Shown one piece after another: positions 27,281-36,374 of a stretch of DNA of 64,000 bases; the stretch's first letter is position 1; every line of letters begins with the position of its first letter. The translations under genes were made by a program, and so were the position numbers. Origin of the DNA: Nocardia sp. (lineage in GTDB: Bacteria > Actinomycetota > Actinomycetes > Mycobacteriales > Mycobacteriaceae); the NCBI RefSeq assembly GCF_025465275.1, contig NZ_JAODNK010000153.1, forward strand, positions 124,001 to 188,000. Reading direction: 5' to 3'. The notes below the pieces were generated by a model. It did not search any database. It was not told the DNA's origin and worked only from the letters and a program-made list of their open reading frames with translations.

Positions 27281-27740
27281 CGCCACCCAACGCGGCACCG
27301 ACGCGGCACGGGTACGCACCGGCGCGCGTCAGGGCTGCCGCGACACGACCGATTGCCCCGTTCGTTACCCAACTATGCGTGTGATCCTCGTCACATAACG
27401 GAACGGTCACAGGCTTGCAACGGACCGCTACAAAGTGAGACTCGCCGCGACCACCTGCGCAGACGATATGCGGAACCCCTTGCGCCGGATAGTGACCCGG
27501 ACAGACACGGCGGTTACCAAATGGAGACTTTTCACGGCGATCGTCGTAGTGTTCCCTTCCAGTCGGGTCAGCCCGGCGCCACCGGCCCGCCGCACAAAAC
27601 CTCACCCCGCGGGCACGGACCCCCAACTGGAATCAGGGGTGAGGGCGAGGACAGCGCGCACTAGCGCGCCGGAACGGACGACCTCTCAGTTCGTCGCCGG
27701 TAGTCGGTCCCGCAAGTGCGTACGAGAGGAAAACCCGAAC
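27281..27740 (+). promoter_or_regulatory. Long structured leader region of the rpf gene
   Basis: A 460-base gap with no supported gene upstream of the Rpf start. It contains a 9-bp perfect stem CCTCACCCC (27600-27608)/GGGGTGAGG (27636-27644) and GCGCGC-ACTA-GCGCGC (27654-27669). Actinobacterial rpfA genes often have a c-di-AMP (ydaO-type) riboswitch leader. Short matches to that RNA exist (GCGGAACCCC near 27470) but I could not align the full consensus. Confidence 0.35.
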
Positions 27741-28367
27741 ATGAGTGGACGCCATCGCAAGCCGAGCAACACCGGTCGCACGGTCGCCAAGGTTGCCCTG
27801 ACGGGCATCGCCCTCGGTGGAGCCGGTGTGGCCCTGGCCGGTAACGCCAGCGCGGCACCCGACTCCGACTGGGACAAGCTGGCTCAGTGCGAAGCCGGCG
27901 GTAACTGGGGCATCAACACCGGCAACGGTTTCCAAGGCGGACTGCAGTTCTCGCCGAGCACCTGGAATGCGCACGGCGGCGGCGAATACGCCCCCAGCGC
28001 CAACCAGGCCAGCCGCGAGCAGCAGATCACCGTCGCCGAGAAGGTGCTCGCCACGCAGGGCTGGGGCGCATGGCCCTCCTGCTCCTCGAGCCTCGGCCTC
28101 CACAGCCAGGCCAGCGACCGCCCCGCCGTCGCCTCGCAGGACGCGCCGCGCTGGAACCCCGGCCAGGCCCCCGCACAGCAGGCCGCAGACGGCAGCCAGC
28201 AGGTCTACCAGGCTGTCGATCGCGCCGTGCAGGTTGTCGAGCAGCAGGGCATCCAGGTCCCGCAGCCGGTGCTCGATTTCCTGAATGTGAGCAAGGCCAA
28301 CAACACTCAGCTCGATCCGTCGATCGTGAACTTCTTCCAGGCGAACAAGGGTCTGCTCCCCAACTGA
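27741..28367 (+). CDS. rpfA: Resuscitation-promoting factor (transglycosylase)
   Basis: A 208-residue secreted protein. It has a signal peptide ending about NASAAP (residue 39), then the Rpf domain DSDWDKLAQCEAGGNWGINTGNGFQGGLQFSPSTWNAHGG with catalytic Glu and a conserved Cys pair (QCEAG..WPSCSS). The C-terminal half is Gln/Ala/Val-rich with no LysM or G5 domain. Rpf proteins cleave peptidoglycan and stimulate exit from dormancy. AGAGGA lies ten bases before the ATG. A long 5' region suggests RNA-level control. The rpfA symbol is by similarity to the short Rpf class. Confidence 0.85.
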   Translation: MSGRHRKPSNTGRTVAKVALTGIALGGAGVALAGNASAAPDSDWDKLAQCEAGGNWGINTGNGFQGGLQFSPSTWNAHGGGEYAPSANQASREQQITVAEKVLATQGWGAWPSCSSSLGLHSQASDRPAVASQDAPRWNPGQAPAQQAADGSQQVYQAVDRAVQVVEQQGIQVPQPVLDFLNVSKANNTQLDPSIVNFFQANKGLLPN

Positions 28368-28391
28368 GCTGCTACCCCGTTCGCGCACATA

Positions 28392-28425
28392 CGCCCCGCA
28401 TCAGTGTCGATGCGGGGCGTTTGTC
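28392..28425 (+). terminator. Terminator of rpf
   Basis: A 12-bp stem (ACGCCCCGCATC/GATGCGGGGCGT), loop of six, followed by TTTGTCGTTATTT. Confidence 0.85.
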
Positions 28426-28475
28426 GTTATTTCCCAGCCATGTATGGCAGCGCCCAGAGATGACGAGCCTGCATG

Positions 28476-28555
28476 GTTCGCGGCCCGTCTCGTTCTGGAC
28501 TGAGTGGAGCGGAGGAGCGAAGCGGAGGGAAGAACGAGACTCCAGGGCCGCGAAC
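28476..28555. repeat. Bulged inverted repeat with purine-rich centre
   Basis: GTTCGCGGCCC plus GTCTCGTTCT on the left pair with AGAACGAGAC and GGGCCGCGAAC on the right, interrupted only by a four-base bulge. The 30-odd bases between are almost all purines with GGAG/GAAG units. Confidence 0.6.
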
Positions 28556-28610
28556 CCGCGGCGGCGGAGCCGACGCAAATTAAACACAGCGCTCATGCCA
28601 GAATGGGCGC

Positions 28611-28799
28611 GTGGTGAACAAATCGAAGAAACCCTACGTCGACAATGGCTGGCCGGATACGGCCAATGGCGATCACGCGGTCACCGAACTCTCTTCGACT
28701 CGCTCTGGCGGCCTCTCGCCATACGGCGACGAGACCGAGTTCCCGCTTCCCGCCGATCAGCTGCCCTACGTGCACCCGCACACGGTCATCAACCGCTGA
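28611..28799 (+). CDS. Small conserved protein (Rv0863-like)
   Basis: A 62-residue hydrophilic protein beginning MVNKSKKPYVDNGWPDTANGDHAVTE (first 20 informative residues only are diagnostic) and ending in a YVHPHTVINR tail. Its position just before the helicase-associated gene and XPB helicase equals that of Rv0863 in M. tuberculosis. No known domain; function unknown. GTG 28611 or 28614 could start it. Confidence 0.65.
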   Translation: MVNKSKKPYVDNGWPDTANGDHAVTELSSTRSGGLSPYGDETEFPLPADQLPYVHPHTVINR

Positions 28800-28977
28800 T
28801 CCGCCTCTCAACCGATAACCATGCGGTGAACGGCGCGGCTCGCTTTCCGGCGGCCGCCGCGCACGCGACTAAGGTCGCGGCGGCGGCTGCTCGTCCGCGC
28901 CTCACACCGCCCTCTCGCCGTGCCCGCGGCCTTGCGCGCCGCGCTCGCGCCGCCGTCGTCCGCCTGGATCGGGTGAA

Positions 28978-31389
28978 GTGACCGATACCGCTAACCCCGC
29001 CGAGAACGGTGCTGCCGCAAAGGCGTCCAAGGCCGAGCCCAACGGCGCCGCGGCAAAGCCGCGCGACGACACCGCGGTGAAACCGCGCAAGAGCCGGGCC
29101 GTCAAGGCCGCTCCCCCGGCGACGCTCGCCGAATGGCTGGCCGCGCACACCGACGACGAACTCGTCGCGCTGCTGCAGCTGCGGCCGGATCTGGCTGTGC
29201 CACTGCCCGCTTCGATGGCGGTGCTGGCGGCCCGGACCGAGCAGCGGGCCTCGGTACTGCGGGCCACCGACGAATTGGACACGCTCGACTTCGCGGTCAT
29301 CGAAACGCTCGTACTGCAGGGCGCTGCCGATCAGCGCAGCCCGAATCCCTTGCCGCGCGCCACACTCCGCACCTTGCTCGGCGAACGTGTCACCGTCGCC
29401 GCCCTCGACGCGTCGGTGGCTCGACTACGCGGCCGCGCCCTCGTCTGGGGTTCGGACGCGGGCCTGCATCTGACACCCTCCGCGCAGGAGGCGCTGCCGT
29501 GGCCGCTGGGCAGCGCCACCGAGCTGCCCGACGCGCTCACCGAACCCGAGATCACCGCCGCCCTCATCGGGCTCTCGCCGCAGGAGCGGGGCCTGCTGGA
29601 TAAGCTGGCCGCCACCGGCCCGCGCGGCCGCACCCGCGATGCGGCGCCCGGCACGCCCGAGGATCGCCCGGTGCAGCGGCTGCTGGCGCTGCGGCTGCTG
29701 AATTGGATCGACGAGGAGACGGTGGATCTGCCGATCTCCGTCGGCCAGCTGCTGCGCGACGAGCCGGTCACCGATCCGCACGTATTGACCGCCCCGCAGC
29801 CCGCGCTGCGCAAGCAGGGCACCACCGATGTGAATGCCGCGGCGGCCGGCGAGGTGGGAGAACTGCTGCGGCACAGCGCTTCCGTGCTCGATGTCCTCGG
29901 TCAGGCGCCGGCGCCCGCACTGCGCTCGGGCGGGCTGGGTGTGCGTGAGATCCGGCGGGTGGTCAAACAGACCGGTATCGACGAGGCCCGGATCGGCCTG
30001 ATCGCGGAGGTGCTCGCGGCGGCCCGGCTGCTGGACAAGGGCTCCCCCGAACCGCTCGCCGACGACGGCACCGAGGACTTCTGGGCGCCCACCACCACCG
30101 CCGACGCCTGGCTGGCCGTGGTCCCGTCACGCCGCTGGGTGGTGCTGGCGCAGGCCTGGCTGGATCTGGACCGCTTCCCGTGGATGATCGGCCTGCGGGA
30201 CGCCAATGACAAACCGCTGGCGGCACTTTCGGCGGAGCTGCGCAATGTGCACGCCATTCGCGACCGCCGCGCGATCCTGGGCCTGCTGGCCGAGTATCCG
30301 GCAGGCAATGCGGTGACCGCCCCGGATCTGGGCCGCGCCCTGGCCTGGCGGCAGCCGCGCTGGCGGCGGCACTACCGGCTGGAATCGGTGGAACGCACGC
30401 TCTCCGAGGCGGAGACGCTGGGTTTGGTGGCGCGTGGCGCGGTGACGTCCGCGGGCCGGGCGCTGCTGCACGGCCGCCCGGAGGACGCCGAATCGGAGAT
30501 GGCGAATGCACTGCCGGAACCGGTCGATCACGTACTGGTGCAGGCGGATCTGACAGTCATCGCGCCCGGACCGCTCACGCCCGAGCTACAGGATCGCGTG
30601 TCACTGGTCGCCGATGTCGAATCGGCCGGCGCCGCAACGGTGTACCGCCTCAGCGAGACCTCGGTGCGCCGCGCCCTGGACGCGGGTGCGACGGCCGCGG
30701 AACTGCACAATCTGTTCACCGCACACTCCCGCACCCCGGTGCCGCAGTCGCTGACCTATCTCATCGACGATGTGGCCCGGCGCCACGGCCGGTTACGCGC
30801 GGGGATGGCGCAATCCTTTGTGCGCAGCGAGGATCCGGCATTACTGGCGGAGGTGCTGGCCGCACCGGTCTCCGGTCTGCTGGCGCTGCGGGCGGTGGCG
30901 CCGACGGTCGCGATCTCACAGGCCCCGCTGGCTGAGGTGCTGGAGAAGCTGCGGGCCGCGGGTTTCAGTCCGGCGGGCGAGGATTCGTCGGGCACGATCG
31001 TGGATCTGCGGCCGCGCGGCGCCCGTATTCCGTCCCGCACAAATCACAAACCCAATTGGCGGCCGAATCCGCCCAGCCCCGAACAACTTCAGGCCCTGGT
31101 CTCGGAACTGCGGGCGGGCGAGCGTGCCGCGCATACCCGTTCCAGTCAGATGGTCCGCTCCGACGGCAGCCGGACCACTACTACCGCCACCATCAATCTG
31201 CTGCAATTGGCCGCGCGCACCAGGCGTCCGGTGCATATCGGCTATGTGGACGCCTCCGGGGTGGCCTCGCAGCGGGTGGTCGAACCCCTGAAGGTCGGCG
31301 GCGGTCAGCTGGACGCGCTGGATCCGGTCACCGGCGCGATCCGGCACTTCACGCTGCACCGGATCGCGTCGGTCGCACTGGTCGACTAG
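28978..31389 (+). CDS. XPB/Ssl2-like helicase-associated protein (Rv0862c type)
   Basis: An 803-residue protein. After an Ala/Lys-rich N-terminus (about 50 residues), TLAEWLAAHTDDELVALLQLRPDLAVP begins a series of winged-helix-like domains. The C-terminal third carries the conserved helicase-associated segment DHVLVQADLTVIAPGPL and HSRTPVPQSLTYLIDDVARRHG, and ends with a WYL-like beta domain (RPVHIGYVDASGVASQRVVEPLKVGGG). No ATPase motif is present. In mycobacteria it neighbours the XPB helicase and probably cooperates with it in DNA repair; this is inference. The GTG start is preceded by GGGTGAA. Confidence 0.85.
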   Translation: MTDTANPAENGAAAKASKAEPNGAAAKPRDDTAVKPRKSRAVKAAPPATLAEWLAAHTDDELVALLQLRPDLAVPLPASMAVLAARTEQRASVLRATDELDTLDFAVIETLVLQGAADQRSPNPLPRATLRTLLGERVTVAALDASVARLRGRALVWGSDAGLHLTPSAQEALPWPLGSATELPDALTEPEITAALIGLSPQERGLLDKLAATGPRGRTRDAAPGTPEDRPVQRLLALRLLNWIDEETVDLPISVGQLLRDEPVTDPHVLTAPQPALRKQGTTDVNAAAAGEVGELLRHSASVLDVLGQAPAPALRSGGLGVREIRRVVKQTGIDEARIGLIAEVLAAARLLDKGSPEPLADDGTEDFWAPTTTADAWLAVVPSRRWVVLAQAWLDLDRFPWMIGLRDANDKPLAALSAELRNVHAIRDRRAILGLLAEYPAGNAVTAPDLGRALAWRQPRWRRHYRLESVERTLSEAETLGLVARGAVTSAGRALLHGRPEDAESEMANALPEPVDHVLVQADLTVIAPGPLTPELQDRVSLVADVESAGAATVYRLSETSVRRALDAGATAAELHNLFTAHSRTPVPQSLTYLIDDVARRHGRLRAGMAQSFVRSEDPALLAEVLAAPVSGLLALRAVAPTVAISQAPLAEVLEKLRAAGFSPAGEDSSGTIVDLRPRGARIPSRTNHKPNWRPNPPSPEQLQALVSELRAGERAAHTRSSQMVRSDGSRTTTTATINLLQLAARTRRPVHIGYVDASGVASQRVVEPLKVGGGQLDALDPVTGAIRHFTLHRIASVALVD

Positions 31390-31415
31390 CGAACTGCCGG
31401 GATTCGAGAGTTGTT

Positions 31416-31946
31416 TTAACCCTTGGGATTTCCCAGGCAGAACGTGGTCTTCGGGTCCGAAACGGTCCGGAATCCGATCGAGGTGGTGGCATCGCACTGG
31501 AATTCATCGGCCTGACCGTCGATGCGCTTGGTCACCTTGAAAGAGGCTTCGGGCGCGGTGCAGTCCACGGCTTTGTATCCGGTGGTGGAGCTTTCGTTGT
31601 AGCAGGCGCCCTCTTTGAAGTTGGGCGTCAGGCACAGGAAGGCGGTGGTGCCGCCGTTCGCGGTCTCCTCGTAGGAGGTCTGCTCGTCTTTGCAGTCGGT
31701 CTTCTTGTCGTAGACCTGCGCGACCCTGTAGACCGCTTTATCGGAGGAGCAATCGACCGGCTCGGTCTTGGAGTCGATCATCGACCCCGAGATCACGTTG
31801 ATACAGTCGCCGACCTTGGACTTGGCGGTATCGGACTTGCTGGCGTCCTTGATCATCGAACACCCGGTCACGGCCAGTGCGGCCACGGCCAGGGCCATGA
31901 GGGCCAGTACGAGGCGCAGGAGCGGCCTCGTCCCTGTGAACTTCAC
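31416..31946 (-). CDS. LppU/SCO3897-like cysteine-rich lipoprotein
   Basis: A 176-residue lipoprotein with lipobox ending AVTGCS (about residue 29). The mature part contains eight further cysteines in regular spacing (GDCIN, VDCSS, TDCKD, FLCLT, ACYNE, VDCTA, FQCDA, FCLGN), typical of LppU-type extracytoplasmic domains with disulfides. Function unknown. The GTG start has AGGTGAA directly upstream. A tight run of cysteines fits with the presence of a DsbB-like protein 13 kb away, though no direct link is shown. Confidence 0.75.
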   Translation of the reverse strand: MKFTGTRPLLRLVLALMALAVAALAVTGCSMIKDASKSDTAKSKVGDCINVISGSMIDSKTEPVDCSSDKAVYRVAQVYDKKTDCKDEQTSYEETANGGTTAFLCLTPNFKEGACYNESSTTGYKAVDCTAPEASFKVTKRIDGQADEFQCDATTSIGFRTVSDPKTTFCLGNPKG

Positions 31947-32059
31947 CTGTGAAAACCTTTCTCACCGAACAGTTCACGGCTGCCGTGAACGCGGTGAGGA
32001 TACCTTTGGGCCCGCAGCGGCCGCATCAGCGCAGCGGGCTTTCAAGAGGTAAGTGAGTA

Positions 32060-32152
32060 TCAGTACATATGCAGGCCGCGCATGGCCAGCAGCGAGTAGT
32101 TGAGAATGCTCGGGAGGAGACTGGTGAACAGCCCGATTCCGTAGAAAGCCAT
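32060..32152 (-). CDS. Predicted 30-residue microprotein
   Basis: The frame reads MAFYGIGLFTSLLPSILNYS and ends RGLHMY; strongly hydrophobic, with one potential membrane helix. GAGAGGGA lies five bases before the ATG, and a GTGTC/GACAC hairpin lies in the upstream 60 bases. No family recognised. The leader (TGCGCC then GAGAGGGAATC) recalls that of the 33-residue gene at 12097. Expression is unproven. Confidence 0.45.
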   Translation of the reverse strand: MAFYGIGLFTSLLPSILNYSLLAMRGLHMY

Positions 32153-32253
32153 GATTCCCTCTCAATTTGGGCGCACGTCCAGGTGCTCGCGCCTCGTCCT
32201 GTGTCGTAAGACACCCCTGGATCGTTACACACTCCGGTGGATAAATCGCGGCG

Positions 32254-33762
32254 TCATCCCACGGATCCGGATCCGCCGGACCCCGTCCCCGACCCGGTGC
32301 CGATCGGACCGGTAGGCACGGTCGCACCCTTCGAGCCGGGCCGATTGATAAAGACGGTGACCGGCAACGAGGAATTCGCCGCCACGGTTACCACGCGGGC
32401 ACCCGCCGGTGACGTAATGGTGCCACCGTCCACCCGGGCCTGATATCCCCCCGGGTAATGCACATCGGAGACATAGATCTCGGTCGGCTTCGGCCCGGGA
32501 CGCGGGGTGTACCGGTAGGCGAAATCGCCGGTGGCCGGATCGAAGATCATCCGCCCGGGCGTCCCCGCGGTGGCCTGCGGGTAGGTGCGCACCAACTGCT
32601 GTCCGATAGCGCCGAGGAAGGGATCGGGCCGGGGACCGCCCGCGCCGAAAGTCGAGGCGTAATGCCAGTACTGCCAGCTGATGAACCGCTCATCGGTCCG
32701 AGTCACGGTATTGCTCAGCACCGCCGGGTCCCCGTCGCCGAATTCGGTGACCAGCGCGGGCAAATGCGTACGCGCGGTGAAGGAGTCGATATTGCCCCAG
32801 GTCTTGTCCTGCTGCGGCGGGCACAGCCCACGCAGGAAAGCCGGCAGGTTCAGATAGATGGCGAGCTGACTGGGGATGCAGTAATCGTGCGGCGCGAAGG
32901 CGATATCGGGCGCGGTGATCGGCGGATTCCTGCCGAGATTTGTCGGCATGGTCTCGTTCCAGGTCACATTCGGCTCCCAGAACACCATGGTCCCGGTATT
33001 GCGCGCCCGCACCGCATCGGTCAGCTTCTGCATGGCCGCTTGGTATTTCACGTCGAAGCCCGGGCAGCCGTCGGGATAGCAGGACAGGAAGGCAGAGCCG
33101 GGCCACGGTTCGTTCAGTAGCTCGAAGCCGAGCACGCCGGCGTGGCCGTTCACCCGTGCGGCCAGCGCGCCGAGTGCCTCGCCCAGGTAGTCGAGAACGC
33201 CATTGCTGTTGTTCCACACCTCATCCCAGCCCTGGTTCATGCTGGGTTCGAGGTAGTAGAGCGGGAATCCGAGGTTGGGTTCGAGCGGTCCGGGCCGTGA
33301 TTTCAGCGCCCATTCGGGAAATCCGTTGCCGCCCCAGATCTTCGAGAGCCCGTCCTGGTGATTGTCGAGCAGGGTGTGAATCCCATACTGCGCCAAGGTA
33401 TCCACGACATTCGCGATGCGGTCGAGGTAGGCGGTGTCGACCACGCCCTTCGTGGGCATGAGCCCGTCGAAGGACACACCGAGGCGAACGGTATTAAAGC
33501 CGTGTCCCGCAAGCAGTGCCGCATCGTCGGCGGTGAGGGTGAAGCCGTCGCCCGGTTCGATATAGGGCGGTTCCTTGTCCACATTGTTGACTCCGTGCAG
33601 CACCACGACGCGCCCGGACCCGTCGACGAACGCGGTGCCGTCGGTATGCATCGCATCGATCGCTTCGGCCTGTGCGCTCGGAGTGGTGACCAGCAGTGCG
33701 CCCCCGAGCGCCGCGGCCGCCAGGCTCGCCGTCCACCGTCTGCCCCGTACTCCCCTGCGCAT
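32254..33762 (-). CDS. GH5 endoglycoceramidase-like secreted glycosidase
   Basis: A 502-residue exported enzyme. The Sec signal peptide ends near PSAQAEA (about residue 32). A GH5 barrel follows with VVLHGVNNVDKEPPY, LLDNHQDGLS, FELLNEPWPGS (acid/base Glu) and LVTEFGDGDP (nucleophile Glu). A C-terminal beta domain and a Gly/Ser-rich tail end the protein. Rhodococcus endoglycoceramidases of this type cleave the link between oligosaccharide and ceramide. ATG 33762 is chosen because GAGG lies five bases upstream. A soluble enzyme acting on host or environmental glycosphingolipids is the best reading. Confidence 0.8.
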   Translation of the reverse strand: MRRGVRGRRWTASLAAAALGGALLVTTPSAQAEAIDAMHTDGTAFVDGSGRVVVLHGVNNVDKEPPYIEPGDGFTLTADDAALLAGHGFNTVRLGVSFDGLMPTKGVVDTAYLDRIANVVDTLAQYGIHTLLDNHQDGLSKIWGGNGFPEWALKSRPGPLEPNLGFPLYYLEPSMNQGWDEVWNNSNGVLDYLGEALGALAARVNGHAGVLGFELLNEPWPGSAFLSCYPDGCPGFDVKYQAAMQKLTDAVRARNTGTMVFWEPNVTWNETMPTNLGRNPPITAPDIAFAPHDYCIPSQLAIYLNLPAFLRGLCPPQQDKTWGNIDSFTARTHLPALVTEFGDGDPAVLSNTVTRTDERFISWQYWHYASTFGAGGPRPDPFLGAIGQQLVRTYPQATAGTPGRMIFDPATGDFAYRYTPRPGPKPTEIYVSDVHYPGGYQARVDGGTITSPAGARVVTVAANSSLPVTVFINRPGSKGATVPTGPIGTGSGTGSGGSGSVG

Positions 33763-33946
33763 CGGCACCTCTTATTCAGCTTTCGGAATAACGAGAACTA
33801 ATTGGACAGTTGCCCAAGTTCGAGTGATCGTAGCCACCGAAACTCGGGGCTTGACCGTTTTCACGGAATTGGCGGCCGCAGCGCTGTCGGTGCCATCAGG
33901 GACAATGGACAACGGCCCGATCGGGCCCACCAAGCCAGGAGGTGCC

Positions 33947-35605
33947 GTGACCGACGGACCGCTCATCGTTCAAAGCGACAAGACACTGCTGCTCGAGGTC
34001 GATCACGAGGCCGCGAACGCGGCCCGGCAGTCCATCGCGCCGTTCGCGGAGCTGGAGCGCGCACCGGAGCATGTGCACACCTACCGCATTACGCCGCTGG
34101 CGCTGTGGAACGCCCGCGCGGCCGGTCACGACGCCGAGCAGGTGGTCGACGCGCTGGTCAAGTACTCCCGGTACGCCGTGCCACAACCGCTGCTGGTGGA
34201 CATTGTCGACACCATGGGCCGGTACGGACGGCTGCAGCTGGTGAAGAATCCGGCGCACGGCCTGACCCTGGTGAGCCTGGATCGGGCGGTGCTCGAAGAG
34301 GTACTCCGGCACAAGAAGATCGCACCCATGCTCGGCGCGCGCGTCGATGACGACACCGTGGTGGTGCATCCGTCCGAGCGCGGGCGGATCAAGCAGATGC
34401 TGCTGAAGATCGGCTGGCCCGCGGAGGACCTCGCCGGGTATGTGGACGGCGAGGCCCACGCCATCGACCTGGACTACGAGGGCGGCCACTGGCATCTGCG
34501 CGACTACCAGGAGATGGCCGTCGACTCGTTCTGGGCCGGCGGCTCCGGCGTGGTGGTGCTGCCGTGTGGCGCGGGCAAGACCATGGTCGGCGCGGCGGCC
34601 ATGGCAAAAGCCAAGGCCACCACCTTGATTCTGGTCACCAATACCGTCGCCGGGCGGCAGTGGCGGCGCGAACTGCTGGCCCGCACCTCGCTCACCGAGG
34701 AGGAGATCGGCGAGTACTCGGGCGAGCGCAAGGAGATCCGGCCGGTCACCATTGCCACGTATCAGGTGGTCACCCGCAAGACGAAGGGTGAATACCGGCA
34801 TCTGGAGCTGTTCGACAGCCGCGACTGGGGTCTGGTCATCTACGACGAGGTGCATCTGCTGCCCGCACCGGTCTTCCGCATGACAGCGGATCTGCAATCG
34901 CGCCGCCGGCTCGGCCTCACCGCCACCCTGGTGCGCGAGGACGGGCGCGAGGGGGATGTGTTCTCGCTCATAGGTCCCAAGCGCTACGACGCCCCGTGGA
35001 AGGACATAGAGGCGCAGGGCTGGATCGCTCCGGCCGACTGTGTCGAGGTCCGGGTGACGCTCACCGATGCCGAACGGATGGCGTACGCCACCGCCGAACC
35101 GGAGGAGCGCTACAAGCTGTGCTCCACCGCGCGCACCAAGATTCCGGTGGTGGAATCGATTCTGGCGCGGCACCAGGGGTCTCCCACCCTGGTCATCGGC
35201 GCGTATCTGGATCAGCTGGACGAGCTGGGCGAACACCTGAACGCACCGATCATCCAGGGCTCCACCCGGACCAAGGAGCGCGAGGCGCTGTTCGAGGCCT
35301 TCCGGCAGGGGGAGATTCCGGTGCTGGTGGTCAGCAAGGTCGCCAACTTCTCCATCGATCTACCGGAAGCGTCTGTGGCCGTCCAGGTTTCGGGCACCTT
35401 CGGTTCCCGGCAGGAGGAGGCGCAGCGGCTCGGGCGGCTGCTGCGGCCGAAACAGGATGGCGGCCAGGCTCACTTCTATTCCGTGGTCGCGCGTGACACG
35501 CTGGACGCCGAATACGCCGCGCACCGGCAGCGTTTCCTTGCGGAGCAGGGGTATGCCTATCGCATCACCGATGCAGACGACCTGCTGGGGCCGACGTTAG
35601 GATAA
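33947..35605 (+). CDS. XPB-type DNA helicase
   Basis: A 552-residue SF2 3'-5' helicase closely matching mycobacterial XPB (Rv0861c). Motifs: N-terminal damage-recognition-like domain, LPCGAGKTMVGAA (Walker A, about residue 207), IYDEVHLLPAP (motif II, about 298), RED loop in VREDGREGDVF, and QRLGRLLRPK (motif VI). It acts in DNA repair or transcription-coupled processes. GTG 33947 is favoured by AGGAGG five to six bases upstream; homologues start near VQSDKTLLLEVDHE. The helicase-associated gene lies 2.5 kb upstream, separated by inserted lipoprotein and GH5 genes, unlike the tight pair in M. tuberculosis. Confidence 0.92.
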   Translation: MTDGPLIVQSDKTLLLEVDHEAANAARQSIAPFAELERAPEHVHTYRITPLALWNARAAGHDAEQVVDALVKYSRYAVPQPLLVDIVDTMGRYGRLQLVKNPAHGLTLVSLDRAVLEEVLRHKKIAPMLGARVDDDTVVVHPSERGRIKQMLLKIGWPAEDLAGYVDGEAHAIDLDYEGGHWHLRDYQEMAVDSFWAGGSGVVVLPCGAGKTMVGAAAMAKAKATTLILVTNTVAGRQWRRELLARTSLTEEEIGEYSGERKEIRPVTIATYQVVTRKTKGEYRHLELFDSRDWGLVIYDEVHLLPAPVFRMTADLQSRRRLGLTATLVREDGREGDVFSLIGPKRYDAPWKDIEAQGWIAPADCVEVRVTLTDAERMAYATAEPEERYKLCSTARTKIPVVESILARHQGSPTLVIGAYLDQLDELGEHLNAPIIQGSTRTKEREALFEAFRQGEIPVLVVSKVANFSIDLPEASVAVQVSGTFGSRQEEAQRLGRLLRPKQDGGQAHFYSVVARDTLDAEYAAHRQRFLAEQGYAYRITDADDLLGPTLG

Positions 35606-35643
35606 CTGGAGGAATAAGCTCCGGTAGGTGGGAGAGAACGCAC

Positions 35644-36312
35644 GTGCGACGCTTCGAATTCGCGGTGGACCGTGAGCATGCCCGGGCGGTCAACGAAGTC
35701 GTCGCCACATTGCGGCGGTTGCGTGTGCTCGGGATCGGTGCGGCCATCGTGCTGGGCCTGGGCACCGCCTTCCTGGTCTGGGTGAACCATCCGTGGTCGT
35801 ATCTGCTGGCGGTGGCCTTTGTCCTCGGGGCGGCCACCTCCCTGTTCATCGGCCTGTGGACGCCGCATCGCGCCCGCGTCGACAAGCTTTACGCGGCAGG
35901 CGAACTCGTGCCCGCAGTGGTGTCGGAGACCAATGGCACGGGGGCCACGCTGCTGGCGCTGGTGGATCTGGCGAAGCCGAATGCCGACGGCCCGCGCTAC
36001 GCCCTGGTGACCCGTACCGTGCGCGCGCTGCCCGGGCATCGCATCCGGGTCGGTGAGCGCGTGCCCGCGGTGACCGTGCGCATCGACCGCGCACCCGGGT
36101 CGGTGGGCGATCTGTGGCAGTCGGTGAGCGCCATGCCGATCGCCTGGGGAACCCGCGATCTCAATGTCATCGAGCGGGCTCGCGGCGAGATTCGCGAGGT
36201 CGAGTGGGAGTTGCTCACCGACAATCTGGACCTGGCGGACAAGGTGCGGGATGTGGATGCCAAACGGCTGCTACTGGATCCGCAGCAGCTTCCCGACGAG
36301 CTACGCGGTTAG
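35644..36312 (+). CDS. DUF3239 membrane protein
   Basis: A 222-residue protein with two N-terminal membrane helices (about residues 30-48 and 52-72) and a cytosolic or extracellular beta-rich domain. The sequence MRRFEFAVDREHARAVNEVV and the GELVPAVVSE block match DUF3239, an actinobacterial family of unknown function. It starts 38 bases after the helicase stop and could be co-transcribed. Confidence 0.7.
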   Translation: MRRFEFAVDREHARAVNEVVATLRRLRVLGIGAAIVLGLGTAFLVWVNHPWSYLLAVAFVLGAATSLFIGLWTPHRARVDKLYAAGELVPAVVSETNGTGATLLALVDLAKPNADGPRYALVTRTVRALPGHRIRVGERVPAVTVRIDRAPGSVGDLWQSVSAMPIAWGTRDLNVIERARGEIREVEWELLTDNLDLADKVRDVDAKRLLLDPQQLPDELRG

Positions 36313-36362
36313 CCGATAGTCTGCCCGGGTCCACTTCCAGCGAAATCCCTTGCGGCGCTGCG

Positions 36363-36368
36363 TAGACT
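36363..36368 (+). promoter_or_regulatory. -10 box of leaderless lysE-type promoter
   Basis: TAGACT is six bases upstream of ATG 36375. Confidence 0.5.
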
Positions 36369-36374
36369 GAATCG

